The position numbers and the translations under genes are program-made. 64,000 nucleotides of DNA from an uncultured bacterium (GTDB taxonomy: Bacteria > Krumholzibacteriota > Krumholzibacteriia > LZORAL124-64-63), in assembly GCA_903912525.1 (NCBI GenBank), contig CAIWHK010000065.1, positions 124,001 through 188,000 of the forward strand, given 5' to 3'. Within the stretch, counting starts at the first letter, position 1; the number at the start of each line of letters is the position of its first letter. Under the pieces are notes generated by a model. That model had not been told where the DNA came from. It ran no database searches and saw nothing but the letters and a program-made list of their open reading frames with translations. Shown piece by piece: positions 1 through 8,913 of this stretch.

Positions 1-1
1 C

Positions 2-3000
2 ACGCACGGCTTCTTCGCCAACCGCAATTCCAAGAAGTACGCGGTCCTGGCGGAGTATACGTATGAGCACGGAGCCGACGGCCGCATCAGCGCGATCCGC
101 GAAAACTCCGCCGGAGCCGAAGCCCGGAAAACCTTCGCGTACGACACGATGGGCCGACTCGTCCATGCGACGGGCGCCGAGGGACAGCAGTACAGCTACA
201 CCTACGACGACGTCGGCAACCGCACCAAGGCGACGGCCACCGGCCGTCCCGACCAGAACTGCACCTACGACTGGGCGGGCCGCCTGACCAGCGTCGACGG
301 CAAGGCGTGCAGCTACGATGCCTGCGGGAACCTGACGAACGTCACGCTGGACGGCGTGGAGCGCCAGTACCGGTACCAGTTCGACGGACGCCTGGCCGAG
401 GCGCGGGCCGGCACGGAGACGGCGCAGTACAGGTACGACGGCTATGGACGGCTGGTCTCGCGCAAGGCTGCGGCGGGCGAGACGACATTCATTCCGGATC
501 CGTTGTCGCCGTATTGGCAGCCGCTGGTGATGGAAGAGCCGGGCGGCAAGCGGACGCTGGTCGTTTGGGATGGGGCGGTGCCGCTGGCGCTGGTGCGCAA
601 GGGGGCGGTGGAGTGGTTGCTTGGGGATCATTTGGGGTCGGTGAGGGTTGTGGCGGATGGGAAGGGGAAGGTCAAGGATGAGGTCCATTATGATCCATTC
701 GGGCAGGTCGAAGGAGGGGAGCGCAGCTCCCTCCGCTCACTCGGCTTCGTCGGGTTCCCAGTAGATGTTCTTGCGAATTCCTATTCTTCGTTAGCCAGAG
801 CATACGCACCGGCACTCGGCCAATTCCTGCAGCCCGACCCATCACGGCGCATCCCATCTGGATCGGGAGACAGTTGCTCACTCTATTCCTATTGTGACGG
901 CGATCCAGTCAACTTCTTGGACCTGAATGGGGCCGAGCGAACGGCGTCGGAGCTTCGCGCTGAGTTTCGTGAGTTGCAATTCTCAATCATGCAACGGCAA
1001 TTCGAAATGCGGCAACACCAGCGGGAAATGTTTGAGCGAATCCGACAGCAGCAGACGGAGATGCGCCAGCAACAAAGAGATATGTATGATCGCTTGAGAC
1101 AGCAGTCCCAGGGTGTTGGCGAACGTCAACTGGCCGCTGCGATCAAGGAAAGAGATGATTTTCTCATCAGCTACCCGATGGCGGTGGCAGCAACGGCAAT
1201 TAATCTGGCAAGACTGTGTGCAGCCCCATTGGATAACGTAGGCGTAAATATGTTGAGCGAAGTGGGGGGCGGCATTGCAGAAGGCATGAGTGCAAGTATG
1301 CCATACAAAGGGGCCATGGACCCCATGAACAATTCGGTTGATAATGTCTCGAACGTGATTGGTGCCGCGCGTGACTTGTTCAGTGCATCCAGCTACGCCT
1401 TTGACATGGGTCAGATCATAAGGGGCGCCACCAGAGAGCGGGTATTGGTCGGAAGGAAATTGTATCTTACAAATGATGTACGCGAATACGAGCTTGAGCG
1501 TATTGGCAATGGTTCACAAATTCAGCCGCGATTCGATATCTTCCGAGACGAGTACATGACGCGCACGAACTTCCATATTGATGAGTTGTCAAGCAGAACA
1601 CGTGAATACCTGGTGGAGCAGGCTCAAGGCTATGTTGAAGATCGTGCAGGCACCGTCGCAAGGAGCTTTACGCGCGACATGTTTGTCGCGTCAGGCCGGC
1701 CATCCGGCCCCTCCCCCGTCGGCGGCGTCTACCTAGGCGGCGCCGGCACCGCCGTCGAAGGCCTCGGCGCCCTCCAGGGTGTCCGCCTCGACGAGAACAA
1801 CAACCTCGTCCTGATCGGCGAAAACGGCTCCGACATCAGGATGCCGCCCCTGCGCATCGACGATGTCGTCACGATCTTCCGCTCCGTCTACCTCTACGGC
1901 GAGGGCCCGACGGTGACGATCGATCCGAATCCCAAGGATCCGGAAAATTCCGCCATGATCATCCGGCACGGTAAAGCGACGGAGAACACCTACGTCGGCT
2001 GGATTCTCTATGAAGCCGACCGCCTGATGAAGGGCTACACGCTCGGCGTCGACAACATCTCGCAGAAGGACATGGTGAGCCGCGTCCCGGGCTACCAGGA
2101 CGTTCAGAACACGATGTACTTCGGTGGCACCGACCCGCGCGAAAGCCAAAAGGAGGGCAACTGGGAGCGCTTCTGGATCGTGCCGGCCGCGGCCCAGCGC
2201 TTCGAGGGGTCGCGCAAGGAACTGACGCTGTTCGACGTTCCGCTCAAGGTGAAGACCCAGAAGATGAAGTGGGAGGGCTCCGCGTTGGTGGACGACCTGG
2301 CCGGCAAGTCCTCGCCGGGCGCGACCGCGTTCACCGACTGGTTCACGAAGAACTACGACGGCATTGCCGGTGAGCAGTACCTGACCCCGCCGAAGGAGAC
2401 GGGGATCACCACCCCGGTTCCCGTCTTCACGGAATTGCGCCGCATCGCGCTGTTGACCGCCATTGCCGAGAAGCTCCGCGACCAGGGCGTCACGATGCCC
2501 TTCTGGATGCGCGACTACGAGGTGCGCGCGGTCCCGTTCGAGCAGTACACGCCCGCGATGGAAGTGACGCGCACGAAGGAAGATGGCAGCATGGTCCACA
2601 CCGCGCGCATTTTCGGCGGCGTGGAGTTGACCCCCGAGACCAAGGCCGTGCACACGTACGCCACGGTGGCCGATGCCGCCAAGGCGCCGCCCGAGATACG
2701 CACCGAAGTCGATCGCTCGGTCAAGCTGGCGGCGCGTCTGGAAACGGCAGTGGCCGCGACCAGCTCGCGCGTCGACGAGGCGCCGCTGACCGTCCGTCGC
2801 GTGCAGGACACAGGCAAGACCTACCAGACCGTCTCCATGCCCGGCGCCGAGACGAAGGCCCTGGGCCCCTGTCGTATGGATGAGGTGGATGTGGCGGTGC
2901 CCTTCGGCAATGGTCACGATATCCGCCTGGTGCGCAGCTTCAACTCGTTCTTCAACGCGAAGGGTCCCTGGGGGTCGGGCTGGGCGCTGGACCTGCCGCG

Positions 3001-4717
3001 GCTTGACGAGATCCAGGTGCCGGGCAAGCGCGAGGGGAGTTCCGTCTCGTACACGACGGCCTACGAACTGGTCACGCCGCTCAACAGCGTCTACGCGCGG
3101 TTCAGCGACGTGCGGCCGGTCCCGGAACTGAAGAACACCAAGCTTCAGGTGCCTGACCAGGACGGGACCTTCTACGGATTGGCCGATGACGCGCCCGACT
3201 TCCTGAAGGGCTCCGCCACCCGTGTTGCCTTGCTCAAGAACGGCCAGGAGTGGCATTTCTCCCCGCACGGTGACCTTGTCGCGATCAAGGACGGCGGCGA
3301 GGTGACCGGCTACGAACGTGACGGCCACGGTCGGGTCACGCGCATCGTCGGCCTGTGGGGTGGCGCGCTGGCTGCGGAAATCGCGATCACGTACGACGCG
3401 CAGGGGAATCTCCTCAAGGCGGTCGGGAAGTCACTCGAGGATCGCCAGGCGAAGCCGGTCGAGGTCGGCTATGCCTACGCGCCGACCGGCCGTCTGGCGG
3501 GCGTCGGCTCCGCTGACGGCACGGTCGGCTACGAATACCGGGGGCCCCTGGTGGCGTCGGTCACGTGGAAGGACCCGGCGCCCAAGGCCGCGTCGGTCAC
3601 CATGCGTTCCTTCGAGTACAACACGCAGGGTCAGCTGACCTCGGAAAACCAGGGCCGGACGGTCCTGCGCCACACGATCACACCGGTCGCCTCGGGAGTG
3701 GAGGCGTCGGTCGCCGGACCCGACGGCCGCTCCTCGACGCGCTATGACCAGCAGATGCGGCCGGTCGAAGCCCAGGATCCGGACGGTTCCCGGACCGCAT
3801 GGGCGTACCAGCCGAACGGCGACGTCGAGACGACCGTCACGGCGCCGGGCCGGCACAAGGTTGCGGTGCTCGAATCCGCTGACGGCCGCAAGCGGGTCGT
3901 GCGGGAAGAGGGCAGCCCGGAGGTCGCGGCGCGTTTCGACGATGGCGGTCGCCTGGTGTCCGTGGCCGAGGGGCCGCGGGTGCTGCTGACCCAGTCGTGG
4001 CGTCCAGACGGCCAGCTGGCGGCGGCCGAAACCGGTTCACAGAAGGTCTCGCTCGAATACGGCGAACGCGACCTGCTTTCCTCCGTCGTCGTGCAGCCGG
4101 CGTCCCCGCCGAAGAAGGAAAAGCTCAGCTGGACCGAAACCGTGCATCAGTTTTTCTTCCCGACGCCGCCTTCCAAGGCCGCCACGGAGTGGCAGGAGAC
4201 CGTCGTCGACTCGCATGGCAGTCCGACCGAGATCAAGGACAGCAAGGGTCTCCAGATGAAGATGTCCTACGACGCCACGGGCAAGCTGACCTCGGCGATC
4301 CAGGTGACGCCTGAAGGGAACTCCGGCTATAACGTCGTGCGCGATGCGCAAGGTCGCGTGCGCACCGTGAACTCATCCTGGGGAGACACGTCGTACGGTT
4401 ACGATGGCGACGGCGGACTGGGGGCTGTCGTGGCCACGGTCGGCGGCGATACCGCCTCGGTCGTCGTGAAGGACGGACTGGTCCGCCAGGTGAGGGGATT
4501 CGACCGGGGCGTCACGACGTTCTCGTACGTCAATACCGGCACCATCGCCGGAGCCCTGGCGGGCGTCACCTGTGCGAATGGCCTCAAGCTGGCGCACCAG
4601 TATGACCAGAACGGGCTCCTGGAATCCGTCGTCGTGGGCAACCGGCGCCGGGTGCGCCTCGGGCACGACCAGAAGGGGCGAGTTGTGGAATATGCGGTCG
4701 AGTCGGTTGCTCCCTGA
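2..4717 (+). CDS. RHS/YD-repeat polyprotein, partial at left edge
   Basis: The frame is open at the left edge (from base 2, no upstream stop), so at least 1571 residues of a longer protein are present. Bases 2-680 encode YD repeats (YTYDDVGNR, YRYDGYGRL). An RHS core end follows: YDPFGQV near 690 and the DPVNFLDLNG motif at about 901-930. A Gln/Arg-rich coiled coil (about 950-1110) and an AT-rich stretch to about 1690 form a variable tip. Composition then returns to high GC, with a block carrying EADRLMKGYTLG near 2010. At about 2880 a second N-terminal RHS-type block begins (VAVPFGNGHDIRLVRSFNS, GPWGSGWALDLPRL), followed by more YD repeats to the stop, without a second core end. RHS proteins are large exported shells that carry polymorphic toxins or form surface proteins. 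No known toxin catalytic motif and no immunity gene was recognised. The order core-tip-new N-terminus is unusual. Confidence 0.85.
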   Translation, partial: THGFFANRNSKKYAVLAEYTYEHGADGRISAIRENSAGAEARKTFAYDTMGRLVHATGAEGQQYSYTYDDVGNRTKATATGRPDQNCTYDWAGRLTSVDGKACSYDACGNLTNVTLDGVERQYRYQFDGRLAEARAGTETAQYRYDGYGRLVSRKAAAGETTFIPDPLSPYWQPLVMEEPGGKRTLVVWDGAVPLALVRKGAVEWLLGDHLGSVRVVADGKGKVKDEVHYDPFGQVEGGERSSLRSLGFVGFPVDVLANSYSSLARAYAPALGQFLQPDPSRRIPSGSGDSCSLYSYCDGDPVNFLDLNGAERTASELRAEFRELQFSIMQRQFEMRQHQREMFERIRQQQTEMRQQQRDMYDRLRQQSQGVGERQLAAAIKERDDFLISYPMAVAATAINLARLCAAPLDNVGVNMLSEVGGGIAEGMSASMPYKGAMDPMNNSVDNVSNVIGAARDLFSASSYAFDMGQIIRGATRERVLVGRKLYLTNDVREYELERIGNGSQIQPRFDIFRDEYMTRTNFHIDELSSRTREYLVEQAQGYVEDRAGTVARSFTRDMFVASGRPSGPSPVGGVYLGGAGTAVEGLGALQGVRLDENNNLVLIGENGSDIRMPPLRIDDVVTIFRSVYLYGEGPTVTIDPNPKDPENSAMIIRHGKATENTYVGWILYEADRLMKGYTLGVDNISQKDMVSRVPGYQDVQNTMYFGGTDPRESQKEGNWERFWIVPAAAQRFEGSRKELTLFDVPLKVKTQKMKWEGSALVDDLAGKSSPGATAFTDWFTKNYDGIAGEQYLTPPKETGITTPVPVFTELRRIALLTAIAEKLRDQGVTMPFWMRDYEVRAVPFEQYTPAMEVTRTKEDGSMVHTARIFGGVELTPETKAVHTYATVADAAKAPPEIRTEVDRSVKLAARLETAVAATSSRVDEAPLTVRRVQDTGKTYQTVSMPGAETKALGPCRMDEVDVAVPFGNGHDIRLVRSFNSFFNAKGPWGSGWALDLPRLDEIQVPGKREGSSVSYTTAYELVTPLNSVYARFSDVRPVPELKNTKLQVPDQDGTFYGLADDAPDFLKGSATRVALLKNGQEWHFSPHGDLVAIKDGGEVTGYERDGHGRVTRIVGLWGGALAAEIAITYDAQGNLLKAVGKSLEDRQAKPVEVGYAYAPTGRLAGVGSADGTVGYEYRGPLVASVTWKDPAPKAASVTMRSFEYNTQGQLTSENQGRTVLRHTITPVASGVEASVAGPDGRSSTRYDQQMRPVEAQDPDGSRTAWAYQPNGDVETTVTAPGRHKVAVLESADGRKRVVREEGSPEVAARFDDGGRLVSVAEGPRVLLTQSWRPDGQLAAAETGSQKVSLEYGERDLLSSVVVQPASPPKKEKLSWTETVHQFFFPTPPSKAATEWQETVVDSHGSPTEIKDSKGLQMKMSYDATGKLTSAIQVTPEGNSGYNVVRDAQGRVRTVNSSWGDTSYGYDGDGGLGAVVATVGGDTASVVVKDGLVRQVRGFDRGVTTFSYVNTGTIAGALAGVTCANGLKLAHQYDQNGLLESVVVGNRRRVRLGHDQKGRVVEYAVESVAP

Positions 4718-4799
4718 CGGGCCGATCAGGCAAACGCGTCGGGGCGCGCGAGTCGGTGTCCACAGTCCCGGAAACCAATGTCCCGTGGGGAAGTCAAAT

Positions 4800-6179
4800 A
4801 TGCAGCGCACATGCCGAGTCACGTACGTCATATTCGTCATGTTCGCGGTCATGGCAACCGGCTGCAAGCAGGGTGCTGTCGCGCCGTCGTACGGCACGAT
4901 CACGGTCAATCCCGAGCCCGACAGTGTCAATACGCCCTGGCGCGTTGACGGCACATGGGGTTTCGCACGGGATGGATACGGAGACTCCTCGCTGGAAGAT
5001 CTTCCGCCCGGCGTCTACACCATTACGTGGGGCGACGTAGCCGGCTACGAAACGCCCGCTTCCAGCACGCAGATGCTTGCGGCGAATGAGTCGGTGACGT
5101 TCGATGGCCTGTACAACCTGCGCGACGTTCCTTTCCCCGTAGTTGCGGATGAATTGATGACGCGGTTCGGGGCCGTCTATGCCGACATGGATGCGTCCGG
5201 ATACGCCGCTATCCTTGACTCACGATTTACCACCGTCCTGCAGCAAAGTACGCGCGATTCGTTTCCGGATGTTGGGGACACGCTAGGGTACATCGCCGAG
5301 TTACGCATTCATCAGCGCATGTTCTCACGGCAGAACGTTACCGATCCCAATGGTCAGTTCATTCCGGCGATCCAGTCGGTTGAGGTCGACACGCTCCAGC
5401 GCGTCGGAGAGTGGAGTCAATCCCCGGCGAATGACCCATTCCCGCTGGCGGAGTGCGCCGTTTACCGGGTCAGCTTGCGGATGGATCGCGGAGCGGTGAT
5501 GCCGACGACGGTTGTCAGCGGCCAAATCAAGTTCTACGTCACACATCATGACGTCATCGTCGACGGTATCGCCAGGCCCAGTTATCAGCTGCTGGGTCAA
5601 GTGGATATGACCAGGGAACAGCAAGTCGTGACGACGCCGGTACGGGTTGCTGCAGTTGGGGGCGACAAGATCAGCCATGATACGTTCGGCATGTATTTCG
5701 ACACCAATGGCTTCGTCAACTGCCTTGACGAACCTGTCGGATCGACGTTCTCGCTCTACATGCTTTTGGTGAATCCCCTCGCGTCGGTAAACGGGTTCGA
5801 GTGCACGGTTACTTCAACTGGTGCCAACCACAATATCTTGTCGACGATCCTGCCCGCCGGCGCCCTCGACGTCGACAGTTCGACGGGCGGCTTTGCGGTC
5901 GGCGTGCCAGGCTCCTTCCCTTCCAGCCCGAGTGGCGCGCTCGTGTTGTGCACGTGGAATATCCTGCTTGGGGGAAGCGGACCGCTGGAATTTCGCATCG
6001 GTCCGGCATCAATGCCGTCGATGCCCGGGGGGCGACCTGTAGTCACTGGCGACGGCGTCCTGAGGCTTTGCAACGTCTCGTCTGGACAAGTTTCGGTACC
6101 CGTACTCACGGTTAACGGAAACTGTACGGTGAACGAGGAATTCAGCAGCCTCGGCACCCTGAAATGCCGGTTCCGCTGA
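4800..6179 (+). CDS. Secreted lipoprotein with C-terminal SLGTLKCRFR tail
   Basis: Predicted 459-residue exported lipoprotein of unknown function. I chose ATG 4800 because a GGGGAAG ribosome site lies just upstream and the protein then begins with a signal peptide and lipobox ending MATGC. Three regions are visible: a PEGA-like beta domain (about residues 25-105, ITVNPEPDSVNTPW, LPPGVYTITWGD), a middle region resembling a SnoaL/NTF2-like fold (about 115-230) and a C-terminal beta region starting FGMYFDTNGFVNCLDEP. The last ten residues, SLGTLKCRFR, match the pattern [WL]-G-x-[LI]-K-[AC]-x-[YF]-R found at the C-termini of two other exported proteins in this window (genes at 23722 and 37880). 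It lies 82 bases downstream of the RHS gene and may be co-transcribed with it. Domain calls are inferred from sequence character only. Confidence 0.75.
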   Translation: MQRTCRVTYVIFVMFAVMATGCKQGAVAPSYGTITVNPEPDSVNTPWRVDGTWGFARDGYGDSSLEDLPPGVYTITWGDVAGYETPASSTQMLAANESVTFDGLYNLRDVPFPVVADELMTRFGAVYADMDASGYAAILDSRFTTVLQQSTRDSFPDVGDTLGYIAELRIHQRMFSRQNVTDPNGQFIPAIQSVEVDTLQRVGEWSQSPANDPFPLAECAVYRVSLRMDRGAVMPTTVVSGQIKFYVTHHDVIVDGIARPSYQLLGQVDMTREQQVVTTPVRVAAVGGDKISHDTFGMYFDTNGFVNCLDEPVGSTFSLYMLLVNPLASVNGFECTVTSTGANHNILSTILPAGALDVDSSTGGFAVGVPGSFPSSPSGALVLCTWNILLGGSGPLEFRIGPASMPSMPGGRPVVTGDGVLRLCNVSSGQVSVPVLTVNGNCTVNEEFSSLGTLKCRFR

Positions 6180-6286
6180 TGTCGCACATCACTGCCGCCA
6201 GTCGCCGCGATGAGGGGATTGCAGGAGCCCGCGGGCGTCCCTGAAGTGGACGCGGCCAGGTGTAGGTGCCGCTGGAGGGTATGGTC

Positions 6287-7558
6287 ATGCGATTTCGATC
6301 GTGGGTGCCGGTAACTCTGGTGACCCTTGCGGCGCTTTCGTGCACAAAGAACCCCGATACTCCCGGGACGCCGATTTCCGGAGGCATCCGTGGCGTCGCC
6401 CGGGCCAGCGCGGACAGCACCGTCATCGCCGGCGTTGCTATCACGACGTCGCCCCCGACGACCACGGCCGTCACCGACAACCGTGGGCAGTACGAGATCA
6501 CCGGCGTTCGTCCCGGCGAGTATGACGTCTCCGCCGCCAAGAGCGGCTACGAGCCGGCAGGGGTCAGCGCGGTGGTCAATATCCTGAGATTTACAGAAAT
6601 CGATTTCCAGTTGACCGGCACCAACCTCGACAATTCACCTCCCAATGCCCCGATCCTGCTGTACCCCGACAGCGCGGCCACTAATGTGCCGACGTCGCTC
6701 ACTCTCATGTGGACCGGGAGCGATCCGGATAGTGATCCGCTGGTCTACGATGTCTATGTTGACACGACGGCGACGGCACTGAAGACCGGGGCGGCGAAAA
6801 AGGAATCAGGTTACTTTCCGCTGTCCGGACTGCTCGGCAATCAAAGGTACTACTGGCACATTGTGGCGCGCGACGACCGCGGCGGGTCCGGCACCAGCCC
6901 CGTGCGCTATTTCACGACGCGCCCCGACACGATTCCCGTCGAAGGCCTGCTGGCTTACTACCCGTTCAACGGCAATGCGAACGATGCCAGTGGCCATGGC
7001 AATCACTGCTCGGTGGTCGGCGCCACGGCGTCCCCTGACCGGCAAGGCACGCCGAACAGCTCCTATAGTTTCAATGGCAGCTCATACATCGTGGCCGGGA
7101 ACAACAGCGTCGGCAATTTCTCAGGAAACACGACGATCTGTTTCTGGGTCAACTGTGCGGCCGGCGCCGGCGGCATGGTCATGGACAAGGACAACTACGA
7201 CTACTACTGGTTCAGCGTCGGGACCAATGGACTGAATTTCACGATCAGTTTCGACTGGGCCTACTCCAGCACCACCGAAATGGTGTCGCGGAGCCAGTTG
7301 GAGGGCAGGTGGAACTTCGTCGCGGTCGTCATCGAAAACTACTCGTACATCATCTACGCCAACGGCAACCGGGTCACGCAGGTCAACATTCCGCAGAACG
7401 CCGTGATCAACGTACAACCGCTGACCTTCGGGCGCTCGAGCTACTGGGGGACCAGCTACTTCACTGGGATGACCGATGACGTCCGGATCTACGGGCGGGC
7501 GCTGAGTGCGTCGGAGCTCGGCGCGCTCTATCGCGAAAACGGCTGGACCGGCAATTGA
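6287..7558 (+). CDS. Lipoprotein with carboxypeptidase-regulatory, FnIII-like and LamG domains
   Basis: A 423-residue exported lipoprotein. ATG 6287 is preferred over GTG 6266 and ATG 6281 because GGAGGG at 6274-6279 sits 7 bases upstream and the product starts with a lipoprotein signal ending LAALSC. Domains in order: a carboxypeptidase-regulatory-like beta domain (about 30-105, GVAITTSPPTTTAVTDNRGQ, GEYDVSAAKSGY); a fibronectin type III-like domain (about 115-215, NAPILLYPDSAATNVP, YYWHIVARDDRGGSG); and a concanavalin/LamG-like lectin domain (about 225-415, LLAYYPFNGNANDASGHGN, DDVRIYGRALSASE). Such proteins usually sit on the outer membrane surface and bind glycans or other proteins. The stop overlaps the ATG of a longer reading of the next gene, consistent with an operon of secreted proteins 4800-8865. 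Confidence 0.8.
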   Translation: MRFRSWVPVTLVTLAALSCTKNPDTPGTPISGGIRGVARASADSTVIAGVAITTSPPTTTAVTDNRGQYEITGVRPGEYDVSAAKSGYEPAGVSAVVNILRFTEIDFQLTGTNLDNSPPNAPILLYPDSAATNVPTSLTLMWTGSDPDSDPLVYDVYVDTTATALKTGAAKKESGYFPLSGLLGNQRYYWHIVARDDRGGSGTSPVRYFTTRPDTIPVEGLLAYYPFNGNANDASGHGNHCSVVGATASPDRQGTPNSSYSFNGSSYIVAGNNSVGNFSGNTTICFWVNCAAGAGGMVMDKDNYDYYWFSVGTNGLNFTISFDWAYSSTTEMVSRSQLEGRWNFVAVVIENYSYIIYANGNRVTQVNIPQNAVINVQPLTFGRSSYWGTSYFTGMTDDVRIYGRALSASELGALYRENGWTGN

Positions 7559-7623
7559 TGAGCGAGGACCCGCGCAAGGGCCGCCAGGAACGGGAGTCGG
7601 CGGCATCCGGAAAGGAGTTGCGC

Positions 7624-8865
7624 GTGAATTTCAGGCGCTCTTTGTGGCGCATCGCGGCATGGGCGGCGCTGGCACTGACAGTGCCGGCCTGCTCAAACGT
7701 CCGTGACGACTGGCGCGACGCCGTCCAGCAGGACAGCCACGAGGGCTATGAGGCGTTTGCCAAGCGGCACCCGGGAACGGTCTACGCCGACAGCGTGCGC
7801 CTGCGTGTGGACGTGCTCAATCTGCGCGCCGACTGGTCAGCCGCAGCGCGCCGCAACGACGCCGACGGCTACGCAGCCTTCCTGGGCGCGCATCCGCGCG
7901 GAGCACAGAGTGACTCGTCGCGCGCGCGGCTTGTGCGGCTGCGCTGGCCCGAAATCGGCACGCCGCTCGGGGCGGCGCGCTACGTGGCGCAATACCCATC
8001 GTCGCCCAGGGCGGATCGGGCACGCGAGGCCTTTGCGCTCATCCTCGCTTCGGGCTGCGTGGCGTTCCCGGCTCCGGGTGCAGCGCGCGATTCGTTGTTG
8101 GCGCAAATCCCGGCATTGTCCAACGACGATGCGACTTGGGAGCAGGCGATGGCCCACGGCTCGGTCGACACCTTGATCGCGCTGCTCGCCCACAGGCCGG
8201 ACGCGCGACACAAGACCAGAGCCATCGGCGTGATCTGGGACTATCTCGCCTTTCGGTCGGCTGATCGGGGCGGGTTCTATTACGACTGGGTCGAGGAGGA
8301 CAGCGGATGGATGGACGGTGCTGATCCGTACAATGGATCCAGCGCGGACAACCAACTCGACGAGATCCGGAATGACAAATCGATGGCGCGCGAGGAGCAT
8401 TTCGGCTGGTACGACGACTACGAAGCTTACCTGTCCCGCTTCCCGCGCGGACGCTTTGCCCGTGCAGCCCGCGCCAGGATGGCCGCATTGAGTCAATTCC
8501 GCGCGGTGGTCGAGATCGAGGCACCGAAAGTCGTTACCGGCGGGTCGCGGTGGGACTTCGACACGACCTTCAGCGAGACGGGCGGCAAGGCCGGCTACTC
8601 CGTGGACGGGTATGGCTACCTTGAGGATGTGCACGGCGACCGTTGGGGGCACAATGGCGGCGGGATCAATCGCGGCACGGTCACCTGCCCGGCAGGCGGC
8701 CGCACGATCGACGAACACTGGTGCACGGACACCGACGGCCGGTTCCAGAACGCCACGGCGGTGTTCACGTGGACCGGCGTCGATGCCGGCGGGCATCACT
8801 TCGAGCGTGTGACCCGCACGAAGCTGGCGCCTCTCGACGCAGCGGCGGCGAAGAGCCGGCGGTAA
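7624..8865 (+). CDS. Lipoprotein with repeated helical Y-x-x-F-x-x-x-H/Y-P motifs
   Basis: A 413-residue lipoprotein of unknown function. GTG 7624 is chosen because AAAGGAG at 7611-7617 is 6 bases upstream and the N-terminus then reads as a signal peptide with lipobox VPAC. An upstream in-frame ATG (7558) would put 22 charged residues before it. The N-terminal half repeats an alpha-helical unit at least four times: GYEAFAKRHPGTVYADSVR, GYAAFLGAHPRGAQSDSSR, ARYVAQYPSSPRADRAR and YEAYLSRFPRGRFARAAR. These resemble the degenerate TPR-like units of outer-membrane assembly lipoproteins. The C-terminal part (about residues 300-413) is beta-rich with several Cys and Trp residues and is unrecognised. 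It is the last gene of the lipoprotein run behind the RHS gene. Confidence 0.75.
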   Translation: MNFRRSLWRIAAWAALALTVPACSNVRDDWRDAVQQDSHEGYEAFAKRHPGTVYADSVRLRVDVLNLRADWSAAARRNDADGYAAFLGAHPRGAQSDSSRARLVRLRWPEIGTPLGAARYVAQYPSSPRADRAREAFALILASGCVAFPAPGAARDSLLAQIPALSNDDATWEQAMAHGSVDTLIALLAHRPDARHKTRAIGVIWDYLAFRSADRGGFYYDWVEEDSGWMDGADPYNGSSADNQLDEIRNDKSMAREEHFGWYDDYEAYLSRFPRGRFARAARARMAALSQFRAVVEIEAPKVVTGGSRWDFDTTFSETGGKAGYSVDGYGYLEDVHGDRWGHNGGGINRGTVTCPAGGRTIDEHWCTDTDGRFQNATAVFTWTGVDAGGHHFERVTRTKLAPLDAAAAKSRR

Positions 8866-8913
8866 ACCGCATTGCTGCGACGGACGTAACTCGGGGAATC
8901 TGGAGGATCATTC

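Noticed and set aside
1733-3328. 531-codon minus-strand open frame opposite the RHS gene
   Set aside because: Shadow frame with Arg/His/Val-rich composition, no ribosome site, no domain.
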